Positions 48,121 to 57,772 of a stretch of DNA of 64,000 nt are shown one piece after another. The stretch is from assembly GCA_003402345.1 (NCBI GenBank), contig QFXH01000003.1:1-64000 (forward strand), given 5' to 3'. A program made the translations under genes and the position numbers. Origin of the DNA: Candidatus Nitrotoga sp. MKT. Its GTDB lineage: Bacteria > Pseudomonadota > Gammaproteobacteria > Burkholderiales > Gallionellaceae. The first letter of the stretch is position 1. Each line of letters starts with the position of its first letter. The notes under the pieces are model-generated. The model did no database searches, was not told the origin of the DNA, and saw only the letters and a program-made list of their open reading frames with translations.

Positions 48121-49611
48121 TTGTGTAAATCTCGAGTTCGCCCTGTGAATCACCCCCCCACGCTACTTGCCAATACTAGGAGTGAATATATCCCTCTAGT
48201 TGTTGACTTGGACGGAACTTTAACGCCAACGGATACGCTAATTGAGTCAATTGTTCAATTAGTCAAGCACAATCCCCTAAAGATGCTTAGTCTTCCATTT
48301 TGGATGCTAAGCGGTCGTGCTATTTTTAAGTCGAATATCGCTACACAAGTTAGTTTTTCAGTTGGAAATCTACCCTATCGGCAGCCACTCGTGGATTACT
48401 TACACAGCGAGAAGGAAAAAGGTCGGCGAATTATCCTTGCCACGGCAGCTCATCGGAGTATTGCTGAATCTGTAGCGGAACACCTTGGGTTGTTCGATAG
48501 CGTGCTTGCAAGCGATGGGGAACGAAATCTGAAAGGGAAGGTTAAGCTCGAGGCCATCCGCGAAACGGTCGGTGAAAGGTTTGTCTACGCGGGTGATAGC
48601 GCGGCCGATTTGCCTATCTGGAAGGCGGCCGAAGCTGCGATATTGGTGGGGACGTCCCCCCGAGTTTCAAAAGCCGCTCGGCGCATTACTCCAATTGAGC
48701 GGGAGTTTCCGCGAATAAATCCAGGTGGGATTGTTTGGCTTCGTGCGTTACGGATTCATCAATGGCTAAAAAACCTTCTATTATTCGTCCCATTATTAAC
48801 CGCTTTTTCCTTTTTCGATGCCAACAAACTGACGACAATGATTGTCGCATTTTTCGCCTTCTCACTAGCTGCATCTGCAACCTATGTAGTGAATGACCTA
48901 TGGGATCTTGAAAATGACAGGTCGCATCCACGAAAGCGTAATCGCCCATTTGCCAATGCCAACATAACGATTCCGGCTGGCATCACAGTTGCCGCTGGCG
49001 CTCTGATGGTAGCGCTCTTGTTGGCGGCATTCATTTCGAAGAGCTTTCTCCTAATGCTTGTTCTCTATATTACGCTTACCAGCGCGTACAGCTGGGTACT
49101 CAAAGAATATGTACTGATTGATGTACTGATGCTCTCATTACTTTACACACTACGCATCCTTGCAGGAGCGGTTGCTATTAACATATCAACCAGTTCTTGG
49201 TTGCTCGCATTTTCAGTATTCATTTTTTTCAGCCTTGCGTTAGTAAAGCGTTGTTCCGAACTTGTTTCCCTCCGGCAGATAGGAGGGGAGGCAGCGCGTG
49301 GGCGCGATTATCGTGTAACTGACCTGATCGTGCTTTGGCCATTGGGGATCGGCGCTGCCCTTTGCGCTGTGGTTGTATTTGGCTTGTTTATCAGTGCTGC
49401 GGAAACCCAGGCAAGATATGTTAGTGCCCAACTTTTATGGTTCGTTGCTATCGGCTTAATCTATTGGCTTGCACGTCTATGGATCAAGACTGCCCGGGGT
49501 GAAATGCATGACGACCCACTGGTTTTTGCGCTCAAGGATTTAGGTAGCCGTATGACGATTCTGGCGATGCTCCTCGCGACTCTCGTCGCTCATTTCATAC
49601 ATATTGGGTAG
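48121..49611 (+). CDS. HAD phosphatase-UbiA prenyltransferase fusion (DPPR-synthase-like)
   Basis: HAD PLVVDLDGTLTPTDTL and VYAGDSAADLPIWKAA; UbiA NDLWDLENDRSHPRKRNRPFA and later DxxxD region. Confidence 0.85.
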   Translation: MCKSRVRPVNHPPTLLANTRSEYIPLVVDLDGTLTPTDTLIESIVQLVKHNPLKMLSLPFWMLSGRAIFKSNIATQVSFSVGNLPYRQPLVDYLHSEKEKGRRIILATAAHRSIAESVAEHLGLFDSVLASDGERNLKGKVKLEAIRETVGERFVYAGDSAADLPIWKAAEAAILVGTSPRVSKAARRITPIEREFPRINPGGIVWLRALRIHQWLKNLLLFVPLLTAFSFFDANKLTTMIVAFFAFSLAASATYVVNDLWDLENDRSHPRKRNRPFANANITIPAGITVAAGALMVALLLAAFISKSFLLMLVLYITLTSAYSWVLKEYVLIDVLMLSLLYTLRILAGAVAINISTSSWLLAFSVFIFFSLALVKRCSELVSLRQIGGEAARGRDYRVTDLIVLWPLGIGAALCAVVVFGLFISAAETQARYVSAQLLWFVAIGLIYWLARLWIKTARGEMHDDPLVFALKDLGSRMTILAMLLATLVAHFIHIG

Positions 49612-49614
49612 GTT

Positions 49615-49980
49615 ATGAATACACTAATTATTGCCATGACGAGCATTATTCTCTCCGTTGCAGCTCAATTCGCACTAAAAAGTGGTATGTCGAGCATTGA
49701 AGTCAAAGAAGCATTATCCCAACCAGCTGCACTGCGTACCATTTTTGTAATTCTGACAAACAAATTCGTGATTGGTGGTTTTTTGTTGTATGGACTAGGA
49801 GCTGTCGTGTGGCTTGGAGTTCTCTCACGTTGGGATGTGAGTAAGGCGTATCCACTAGTCGGAATGGGATTTGGATTAACTGTCATTGTAGGATTGCTGT
49901 TAGGTGAACAAATCACAATGCCACGCGCTGTTGGAGTAGCGCTCATTTGTGCGGGCGTTTTCTTGGTTAGCCGGAGTTGA
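49615..49980 (+). CDS. small EamA/SMR-type transporter (ArnE/F-like)
   Basis: 121 aa, four TM; WDVSKAYPLVGMGFGLTVIVGLLLGEQITMPRAVGVALICAGVFLV. Confidence 0.85.
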   Translation: MNTLIIAMTSIILSVAAQFALKSGMSSIEVKEALSQPAALRTIFVILTNKFVIGGFLLYGLGAVVWLGVLSRWDVSKAYPLVGMGFGLTVIVGLLLGEQITMPRAVGVALICAGVFLVSRS

Positions 49981-51611
49981 TATTGCGAACAGCTCTGCTA
50001 CCGATTCTCACTGTTGTAGCCATCAGCATCTTCATGGTTGCACATCTATTTTTTCGCGCACCCATTTTTCCATTCTCTCCAGATAGCGCTAACTATATTG
50101 AACAGGCTCGAAGCCTAATTCAAAACGGTTTAACGTTTAGCATTCCCTCTGGCGCAAATGGAATGGATAAAATGCCGAACCCTTTGTTTCCAATAGGATT
50201 CCCTATAATATTGGCATTCTTCAGTATTTTCGGCTTTGATGCACAAGAAGCGTCTATTGCGGTAGGGTGGCTGTCTGCAATTTTATTTCCTGCGCTGTTG
50301 TACATTTGTTTCCAAAGACAAATAGGTCCGTTATATGCAGCAATATTAGCTGGCCTAAGTGCGCTCTCACCGGGAGTACTCACTTATGCTCCCATGGGTT
50401 TAACCGATATATTTTCCCTGATACTTGCTGTTGGTGCCATTGGATTAGTGTTGAACTCCCGTTCAACCACTTTTTTCTTTGTGGGGGGTGTAATTGCAGG
50501 ATTGGCTTACGCAGTAAGGAATGCGCATATAGCCTTACTCGCAGCACTCGCTGTATATTTTTTATACCTGTGGGTTAGCAATCCAGCACAGCGCACTCAA
50601 ACAATAAAACAGGCTACAGTTTTTGCAGTAGGTGCATCGCTCATCATATTGCCATTATTGCTACGCAATTTAATGATCTTTGGTGCGCTGAATCCTTATG
50701 AAATGCCACTATCCACCGTGAGTGCCGTACACAATATACGTGTTTATATTCAAGAATTTGTATATGATTTAACGGCCTTGCGTAGCCTTGGAATTTTCGT
50801 TGGATGGTCTACTCAAGGATTAGTTTTTCTCTTAGCGTTGGTGATTGGCGTAAGTGGGATGCTGATGATTGTATGGAGAGGACAATTAACGGAAAAAAAG
50901 AAGAAAACAATATTTTTGTGTGCGACATACTCAATAATTGGTACATGCGTTGTAATTGCCGCACGTTCACGTTATGAGTGGGGGGAAATGATCAATATAC
51001 GGCATACCTTGCAATACACGCCGTTCTTTTTAGCGGCGTTACTTGCTGCCATTCCTAGTGCGAATAGTGATGCTGCTTTATCTTTTGCGCGAAAAACCGG
51101 ATTAACCTTAGTATTTTTTCTTGGTATCTTTCACACACTCTATGCACATAAATTAGGGGCAGAATATCAACAAAGCATGCGCAGAAGTTTAGATGCCATG
51201 AATGCGTACCAGAATGGCAAAAACCATTTGTGTGTTTCTGAAGAAAATACCTTGCTTATGTCGAATTGGGAGTATGTGTTTAGTATCCAATGCGCCGCAC
51301 GTGCCCAGAATATGGAGCCTGTTAATCTGCGGTGTGATGGACAGGCACCTTTAGCTAAAAATAAGGCTGAAGAGTGTCATACATTAGTTAATGGAATATT
51401 AAGCTTGTCAGATAAGTTGGCGGGAAAATCAATACGGGCCGGTTTCTTTCCTGGCCGCTCTGGGATAAATGTTAATAATCTACCACTTCCTGAAGCGGAT
51501 ATTTTAAGCTTGCAAAATTCCGGGTGGAACATCGTTCAGAACAATACTAGCGGTCTGTTATTATCATATCAATCAAACAGTACCAAAAATTCCGGCTATT
51601 TAAGCAGATAA
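49977..51611 (+). CDS. GT-C/GT39-like multi-TM membrane glycosyltransferase
   Basis: 544 aa multi-TM; FPFSPDSANYIEQARSL first-loop acidic motif; overlaps upstream transporter by 4 bp. Confidence 0.6.
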   Translation: MILRTALLPILTVVAISIFMVAHLFFRAPIFPFSPDSANYIEQARSLIQNGLTFSIPSGANGMDKMPNPLFPIGFPIILAFFSIFGFDAQEASIAVGWLSAILFPALLYICFQRQIGPLYAAILAGLSALSPGVLTYAPMGLTDIFSLILAVGAIGLVLNSRSTTFFFVGGVIAGLAYAVRNAHIALLAALAVYFLYLWVSNPAQRTQTIKQATVFAVGASLIILPLLLRNLMIFGALNPYEMPLSTVSAVHNIRVYIQEFVYDLTALRSLGIFVGWSTQGLVFLLALVIGVSGMLMIVWRGQLTEKKKKTIFLCATYSIIGTCVVIAARSRYEWGEMINIRHTLQYTPFFLAALLAAIPSANSDAALSFARKTGLTLVFFLGIFHTLYAHKLGAEYQQSMRRSLDAMNAYQNGKNHLCVSEENTLLMSNWEYVFSIQCAARAQNMEPVNLRCDGQAPLAKNKAEECHTLVNGILSLSDKLAGKSIRAGFFPGRSGINVNNLPLPEADILSLQNSGWNIVQNNTSGLLLSYQSNSTKNSGYLSR

Positions 51612-51731
51612 CCATCATATTCCGCAGCGTATCTTGAATCACCAAACACCCATCCAACCATTGCAAAAATGGCTCATGGTGAAACCAGATTTATTCATCA
51701 ACCTTGCTTATACCTAAGCAGAATTTGACAC

Positions 51732-52931
51732 TTATTGCACCAATTCTTCGAGCCGAGAAATTTCTGCGGATCGCTCTAACCTATATTTCACACTATCTTG
51801 ACGGATAGCCAACAGATGGGCATTGATATTTTCTGGCGTCAACGCCACGCCAAAATCAGCCTCACCCGCTCCTGATAAGCGAGCCAATATTTGATGCCCT
51901 AATTCTTTCTTGAAGTGCCCAGCTTCCCAATAATCAGGTACAACACTCTGTTTATCGCCAACAGGTGGGACAGTCTCGCGTGCGTAACGGTGATAGCCGC
52001 TAAAGTCCCAGAGGGTTGCCTGATCGTGGCTATGGGTAGCGACTCGCAATGTCAATTCCCGTTTCCAATCTTCAAATATATCCCAACAATTAGTGATACG
52101 AAAAATCTCCAGTAAATGGGCATGATATGGATAAATAACCACCTTAACTTGGATTCCATGGGCATGAGCCGCATCCAAAATGGCGGTCACGTCCTCAAAA
52201 GCGGGAGAGGTATGAGTGCCACGGGAAAACAAATTTTTTGGACGCTTCTGATAGACGCGCATATTCTCAATATCCCGCTGCCGGAATAAATTGAAATATC
52301 CCTCATTGCGTGCAATCTGCAAGTAATCATGCATGGGATTAAACCCAGTTGCAGTTAAATGTGCTACCTCTGCCCTGCCGTGCATTCGCACGGTGTCTAT
52401 GCTATGCAACACAGCATTCAGGGAAGCCAGAGTGATGGCACCATCGAGCATCATCTGTAACCAGCGTTTATTATTGATCTGTCCATCTGGCGTAATCAAA
52501 AGCCGATGAATAATTTCTGGTTCCCACTTACTTACGTCGGGTGATACCAGAAAATCCATGAAATCCACACCCAGCACAATTGTTTTGGGAGGGTGGGCTG
52601 CCAAGACATGTTCAAAGAGACGACGGGCAACACGGGTACCTGTGCCCGGCAGCGCTAAATTGTATATGGGTTGGGCTGATTCTGGCCAAGCCGTATCTTC
52701 GGGGTCGAAACCCACTTCAGCCCGTGAGTTACCTAAAATGAGTGTGCGCGGTGAATGTTTCAATACCAGATAAGGCTTAACCAATTCGCCTTGTGCCGCA
52801 CCATTAGGCTTCCAGCCACCTTCGCTATATGGCCGATAAAGTCCGTAGGGATCGACCCAGTAATTTAGTGCCACAGCCCCTATCAACAAAATCAGTAAGG
52901 CAAGAAACCAAATACGCAAATAAGTTGCCAT
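51732..52931 (-). CDS. SGNH-like/AlgX-like protein paired with MBOAT (pair 1)
   Basis: Start MATYLRIWFLALLILL after MBOAT stop; YWVDPYGLYRP, TLILGNSRAEVGFDP; the track ORF extends upstream only through an alternate frame of the MBOAT 3' end. Confidence 0.75.
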   Translation of the reverse strand: MATYLRIWFLALLILLIGAVALNYWVDPYGLYRPYSEGGWKPNGAAQGELVKPYLVLKHSPRTLILGNSRAEVGFDPEDTAWPESAQPIYNLALPGTGTRVARRLFEHVLAAHPPKTIVLGVDFMDFLVSPDVSKWEPEIIHRLLITPDGQINNKRWLQMMLDGAITLASLNAVLHSIDTVRMHGRAEVAHLTATGFNPMHDYLQIARNEGYFNLFRQRDIENMRVYQKRPKNLFSRGTHTSPAFEDVTAILDAAHAHGIQVKVVIYPYHAHLLEIFRITNCWDIFEDWKRELTLRVATHSHDQATLWDFSGYHRYARETVPPVGDKQSVVPDYWEAGHFKKELGHQILARLSGAGEADFGVALTPENINAHLLAIRQDSVKYRLERSAEISRLEELVQ

Positions 52932-52933
52932 AA

Positions 52934-54490
52934 TTAGAATTGGTAATAGAGGAATTGCGTAGCTTGGGACAGCGAAAGTACACCAGCTACTGCAAGTATT
53001 GCCATCGCCCCCCCCCAAGCAAGGGTTGCTCTCCATTCCAATCGTGCTGTAACTGCTATTGGATCGAAATCGAGCCCGGGGGAATGGCGGCGCATTAGCT
53101 CCTGGGTATTTGGCAGAAATAGCGCGATCGCTAACAGGCAGATAACCCATCCCCAAGTAAGTATGAAACGGCTGCCGCCCCCGAGAGAAAACTGTATGCC
53201 CAAACTTTCCAGTATGCCAGCTGCACCACCCAACTTCGACTGAAATATTGTCGGCAGGCTGATGCCATGCAATCCGACCATGCCGGAAAGCATGTTTAAC
53301 GCACCTTCAAGCGTGGTTGCACGGAAGAACACCCATGCCACTACAACGGCAATAAAAGTGAAGGCCCATGCTACCAGTTTGCCCCAAATCCCTGTATCTC
53401 CGAGACTTGGAAAATGTTTTTTGCATAAGGAACGCCAGCCATGATTGATCGCCAGATACAAACCGTGCAGTCCACCCCATAACACAAAATTCCAGGATGC
53501 TCCATGCCACAAACCGCCCAAAAGCATGGTAACCATCAGATTAGTCTGCCGCCGCATGGGGCCTTTGCGATTACCTCCTAAGGGGATATATAGATAATCC
53601 CGCAAAAAACGTGACAGGGTCATATGCCAACGGCGCCAAAAATCAATAATATTGGTTGCCTTGTAGGGCGAATTGAAATTCAGCGGTAACACAATGCCAA
53701 ACATCCTTGACAGCCCTATGGCCATGTCTGAATAGCCGGAAAAATCGAAGTACAGCTGTACGGTATAAGCCAATGCACCACCCCATGAGGCCAGCAAATC
53801 CAGCTTTTCTCCCATATCGGCAGCATGAAAGGCAACATTGGCATAGGGTGAGACGCCATCGGCCAATACAGATTTTTTGAACAAGCCTATGGTGAAGATA
53901 GTCAGGCCGATGGTCATATTGTCCCAAGAAAAACGATATGTCTCGGGGCGAGCGAATTGGGGCATCATTTCTTTATGATGCAGTACCGGACCGGCGATCA
54001 GATGTGGGAAATAAGTGACAAACAATAGGTAGTGGATGAAATTGTATTCCCGCGCTTTGCCCGACCAAGCATCCACCAAAAAAGCAATTTGTGTAAAAGT
54101 GAAAAATGAAATACCCAATGGCAAGAGTATGTCCTGCAGAGTCCAGCCCGTATCTAAAATACGGTTGGTCGTATCAAGAAAGAAATTGGCGTACTTGTAG
54201 TAGCCCAATAGCAGCAAGTCAGCAACAATACCGGCCGTTAGAATAAGATTCTTACGTCGATTCCGATCCGTATCATATTCCCGGGCGAGAGCGTAACCTA
54301 TCCCATAATTGAAGAAGATTGAAGCCAGTAGCAATCCTACATAGGCGGGGTTCCAATACCCATAAAAAAACAGGGAAGCGGCACCCAACCAAGCAGCAGC
54401 AAGCTGTTGGCTATAGGCACCTAAACGGAAAAAACCAATCGCCGTCACAGGCAAAAATAGCAGCAGGAATGAATAGGAATTGAATAGCAT
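52934..54490 (-). CDS. MBOAT O-acyltransferase (AlgI-like, pair 1)
   Basis: 518 aa; WHMTLSRFLRDYLYIPLGGNRKG, LLGGLWHGASWNFVLWGGLHG. Confidence 0.95.
   Translation of the reverse strand: MLFNSYSFLLLFLPVTAIGFFRLGAYSQQLAAAWLGAASLFFYGYWNPAYVGLLLASIFFNYGIGYALAREYDTDRNRRKNLILTAGIVADLLLLGYYKYANFFLDTTNRILDTGWTLQDILLPLGISFFTFTQIAFLVDAWSGKAREYNFIHYLLFVTYFPHLIAGPVLHHKEMMPQFARPETYRFSWDNMTIGLTIFTIGLFKKSVLADGVSPYANVAFHAADMGEKLDLLASWGGALAYTVQLYFDFSGYSDMAIGLSRMFGIVLPLNFNSPYKATNIIDFWRRWHMTLSRFLRDYLYIPLGGNRKGPMRRQTNLMVTMLLGGLWHGASWNFVLWGGLHGLYLAINHGWRSLCKKHFPSLGDTGIWGKLVAWAFTFIAVVVAWVFFRATTLEGALNMLSGMVGLHGISLPTIFQSKLGGAAGILESLGIQFSLGGGSRFILTWGWVICLLAIALFLPNTQELMRRHSPGLDFDPIAVTARLEWRATLAWGGAMAILAVAGVLSLSQATQFLYYQF
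53008..53016 (-). repeat. G9 homopolymer within 3' end of MBOAT (pair 1)
   Basis: Nine C on plus strand; GCT TGG GGG GGG GCG ATG on minus. Confidence 0.95.
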
Positions 54491-54690
54491 CGTTAATATC
54501 GGGAAATGCTATTTATGTTCGTATACCTAAATCCCATCTATCGGGAGTCGTATCTTTTTAGCATCTGCCACCTCGTTTCGTACCGGCCATTTAGAGAACC
54601 AGCACGATCGATTCTAATTCGTCGCCCTTAATGCGACAGAACCGTCTTTTAGGGCTGGCTGCCTTAATTGTGAAAGATAGAGCAAATCCC

Positions 54691-56526
54691 CTAGTTTTCA
54701 TGATGCTGTAACCATTGCTCCAGCATCATCAGCACCCAAATCATAACGCCGTAATAAGCTGCATGTCCCGAGCGGTGTTGTTCAATCAACGCGTCCAAAT
54801 ATTCTGGCCTGATATAACCTCGTCCTCGCAATGACTTCAAACTGTCATAGGTCAACTCTTGCAGTGGACGATAAGTTTGCATCCAAACGCCAAAAGGCAA
54901 ACCAAATCCTTGCTTGCTCTTGGTGAGCGTTTCTTGGGGCAAAAAATCTTTGAGCGCTTCTTTGAAAAAGTATCTGAGCTTCAACCCTTTTACTTTAAGG
55001 GAAGGGGGAAGTTGCGCTGCAAACGTGACAATATCCTCATCCAACAAAGGGTAATGAACTGCTACACCCGCCAATTCGCACATTCGGTTAACTTTGCGCA
55101 AATCGTTGTCAGCTAAAGTGAATTTTAGATCCAGATTAAGAAGGCGATTAATAGAGGAAGTGGAATCGGTACGGCCATATTCTGCCCGTAGCATTGCGTT
55201 CGGTTCTTGATGGTTCACTTGGGCCAGAAAGTCAACAGTGAATATCTCGCCCGGCGAAGTGCGATGTAAGAAATTATAAGTTTCCAGCCGATCCGGTAAT
55301 GGAATTCGGGCTTGCGCGATGTAGCTTTTTAATTTTCTCAATAATGGGATATGTTCTATGCCCGGCATGCCAGACATAACAGGCTCCAATAGGCCGTGCC
55401 GCAGCATTGCAGGTACAAAAGAATACGCTTCGAATATTTTTTGTTTGGCATAACGCGCGTTTCCGCCAAAAATTTCGTCCCCGCCATCCCCCGCCAGCAT
55501 TAGCCGAATGCCTTGTTCTTTGGCTAATTTGGCACAACAGTACGTAGGGACTGCTGATGCATTTCCAAAGGGCTCGTCGTAGGCTTTGGCAATCAGCGGG
55601 ATCGTATCAACGACATCTTGTGCCGTAACATAGTATTCATGGGCATGGGTACCAAAATGTTTGCTCGTAATCCGTGCAAACTCCATTTCATCGTAGCCTT
55701 CGGCTGCAAATCCAATAGAAAAGGTATTTGCCGGCTTAGTGGATGATTGAGCGAGTACCCCTGCAATAGTAGAACTGTCCGTACCACCACTTAGAAAAGC
55801 GCCTACTTGCTCATCAGTGACTGACCTTTTCAGGGCGGTTTGCAGCAATTTCTTAAGGGTTTCTTGGCGTTGTATAAAGTGGCTTTGACCCGAATCAGCA
55901 TACTTCAGATGCCAATAAAAGTTCGTTTCAACTTTCCCATTTTGGAATAGCGCATACTGCCCTGGCAGTAGCTTGCGTACATTTTTATAGATACTCCCTG
56001 GAGCGGGAACGGAGTGAAAAAACAAATAATTAAATATCGCTTGAGGATCAATCACCCGCTCCATATCGGGATGAGCGACGACCCCGTTTGTGCTGGTCGC
56101 AAAAATAAAATGATCACATGGTGCAGCATAGCAAATGGAATAAATACCCAATCGATCGATGGCGACAAGAGCCGTGCCTTCCTGTGCGTTCATAACAGCA
56201 ACACAGAAAGCTCCATGCATATCCTCAAGAAATGCCTTCCCTGATTTTGAATAGGCTTTAGCTACCGCAGCGGCTGAAGTTTGCTCTTGCGCAAGCTCAT
56301 TTAATTCATCGTTTCCCCAATATACATTGCCGATAACAGCAACCTTAAGTGAGCCCTCTTCATGGCAACTTATCTGGTCAATTTTTGACCAAGCCGCTAT
56401 TCCCTCACAACAACCATAAAGCGACCGTATGGAATCAGCTTTTTTGTCAGCCATAGCATCAATCATGGCATCGGTTATTTCCTTGGCAAGAATGGGATCC
56501 CTCTCACCACCGAGCCAACCACACAT
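54691..56526 (-). CDS. asparagine synthase (glutamine-hydrolysing)-like amidotransferase
   Basis: MCGWLGG exposes Cys2; GAFLSGGTDSSTIAGVLA PP-loop; GSIYKNVRKLLPGQYALF; similar to AsnB-like proteins of EPS/XrtA loci. Confidence 0.92.
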   Translation of the reverse strand: MCGWLGGERDPILAKEITDAMIDAMADKKADSIRSLYGCCEGIAAWSKIDQISCHEEGSLKVAVIGNVYWGNDELNELAQEQTSAAAVAKAYSKSGKAFLEDMHGAFCVAVMNAQEGTALVAIDRLGIYSICYAAPCDHFIFATSTNGVVAHPDMERVIDPQAIFNYLFFHSVPAPGSIYKNVRKLLPGQYALFQNGKVETNFYWHLKYADSGQSHFIQRQETLKKLLQTALKRSVTDEQVGAFLSGGTDSSTIAGVLAQSSTKPANTFSIGFAAEGYDEMEFARITSKHFGTHAHEYYVTAQDVVDTIPLIAKAYDEPFGNASAVPTYCCAKLAKEQGIRLMLAGDGGDEIFGGNARYAKQKIFEAYSFVPAMLRHGLLEPVMSGMPGIEHIPLLRKLKSYIAQARIPLPDRLETYNFLHRTSPGEIFTVDFLAQVNHQEPNAMLRAEYGRTDSTSSINRLLNLDLKFTLADNDLRKVNRMCELAGVAVHYPLLDEDIVTFAAQLPPSLKVKGLKLRYFFKEALKDFLPQETLTKSKQGFGLPFGVWMQTYRPLQELTYDSLKSLRGRGYIRPEYLDALIEQHRSGHAAYYGVMIWVLMMLEQWLQHHEN

Positions 56527-56848
56527 TCCCTTCATGTAATCTCCTTGTTAAGGCTCACGATAAAATCTAGCATGTCAATGCAATCACCATGTATTTCTTT
56601 TATTACTTATTTCTGCATACCCGCATGTTACTTTATAATATTTAATTGTGGGAAACGTCGATTAATGATGTTAAAAAGCTATAGGGTATTATTTAAATAC
56701 AGCAATCTTTCCCATCATCTATCGGAATGAGAATTCACACCTATCTTTCGATAAAGAAACTTAACAATAAGGGCATACGCTTTGCATATCCTTACCAGTT
56801 TAAGGTTCAATTTGATGATAAATCATAAACATTTTTGAAAGATTCCAA

Positions 56849-57772
56849 TTGAGTGAATTCTGGATAAAAGTCGATAAAACGCTTCGCTATCATGGGCGGC
56901 AGGTGTTACGTTCAACACGCGGTGCATGGTGGGGCATGCGCCATTTACCTGTGGAACGTCCTATTTTTGTCATCGGCTGTAGCCGGGCGGGCACCACCTT
57001 GGTGTATAAAACATTTTCTGAATCCAAGAATTTAGGCACGCTTCAACGGGAAACGCATGATTTCTGGACGGATATGCACCCACTGGCCAGCAAACACTGG
57101 GATACCCATGCATTAAGCGCACAAGATGCCACCCAAAACGATAGGGATACTGTAGCCCGCTATTTTTATGCCCATACTGGTAAAACAAGGTTTATCGACA
57201 AAAACAACCAGAATGGCTTATGTGTACCCTATTTATATTCCTTATTTCCTGATGCCCATTTCGTTTACGTAAAACGCAACCCCGGTGACAACATCAATTC
57301 CCTTATCGAGGGTTGGAACAAACCAAGGGAATTCGCCACCTGGTCAAATTTATTACCGGAACAAATCACTGTCGAAAATGGACGGCATACGCAATGGTGT
57401 TTCTTCCTTGCCAATGGCTGGCGTAACTATATCAATGCATCTGTCGAGGAGGTCTGTGCATTCCAATACAACGCGATCAACCAGGCTATCCTCGATGCCC
57501 AGCGCATTATTCCAACGGCACAGTGGAGCGAAATTTTCTACGAAGATATCGTACGTCACCCGACAGACAGTTTTCGCAAGCTATTCGAGGCTAGCGGCTT
57601 ACCTTTTGATGCGCAACTACAAGCGCATTGCGAAAATGTACTAGACACACCGTACAACGCCTTCTCCGAAATCCGCTTGGATAAATGGAAGGATGGCCGC
57701 AATCGTGAAAAAATTGAGCGGGTGCTGGCTAAAGTTGAAGCGACCGCCTGTGCCATGGGATATAAACTTTGA
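56849..57772 (+). CDS. sulfotransferase family protein
   Basis: 307 aa; PIFVIGCSRAGTTLVYKTFSES PAPS-binding loop; FVYVKRNPGDNINSLIEGW. Confidence 0.85.
   Translation: MSEFWIKVDKTLRYHGRQVLRSTRGAWWGMRHLPVERPIFVIGCSRAGTTLVYKTFSESKNLGTLQRETHDFWTDMHPLASKHWDTHALSAQDATQNDRDTVARYFYAHTGKTRFIDKNNQNGLCVPYLYSLFPDAHFVYVKRNPGDNINSLIEGWNKPREFATWSNLLPEQITVENGRHTQWCFFLANGWRNYINASVEEVCAFQYNAINQAILDAQRIIPTAQWSEIFYEDIVRHPTDSFRKLFEASGLPFDAQLQAHCENVLDTPYNAFSEIRLDKWKDGRNREKIERVLAKVEATACAMGYKL

Noticed and set aside
51732-53156. The 474-aa ORF start at 53156 as the true start of the SGNH protein
   Set aside because: Its first ~75 codons are an alternate frame of the MBOAT 3' end; MATYLRIWFLALLILL at 52931 gives a typical N-terminal TM start.
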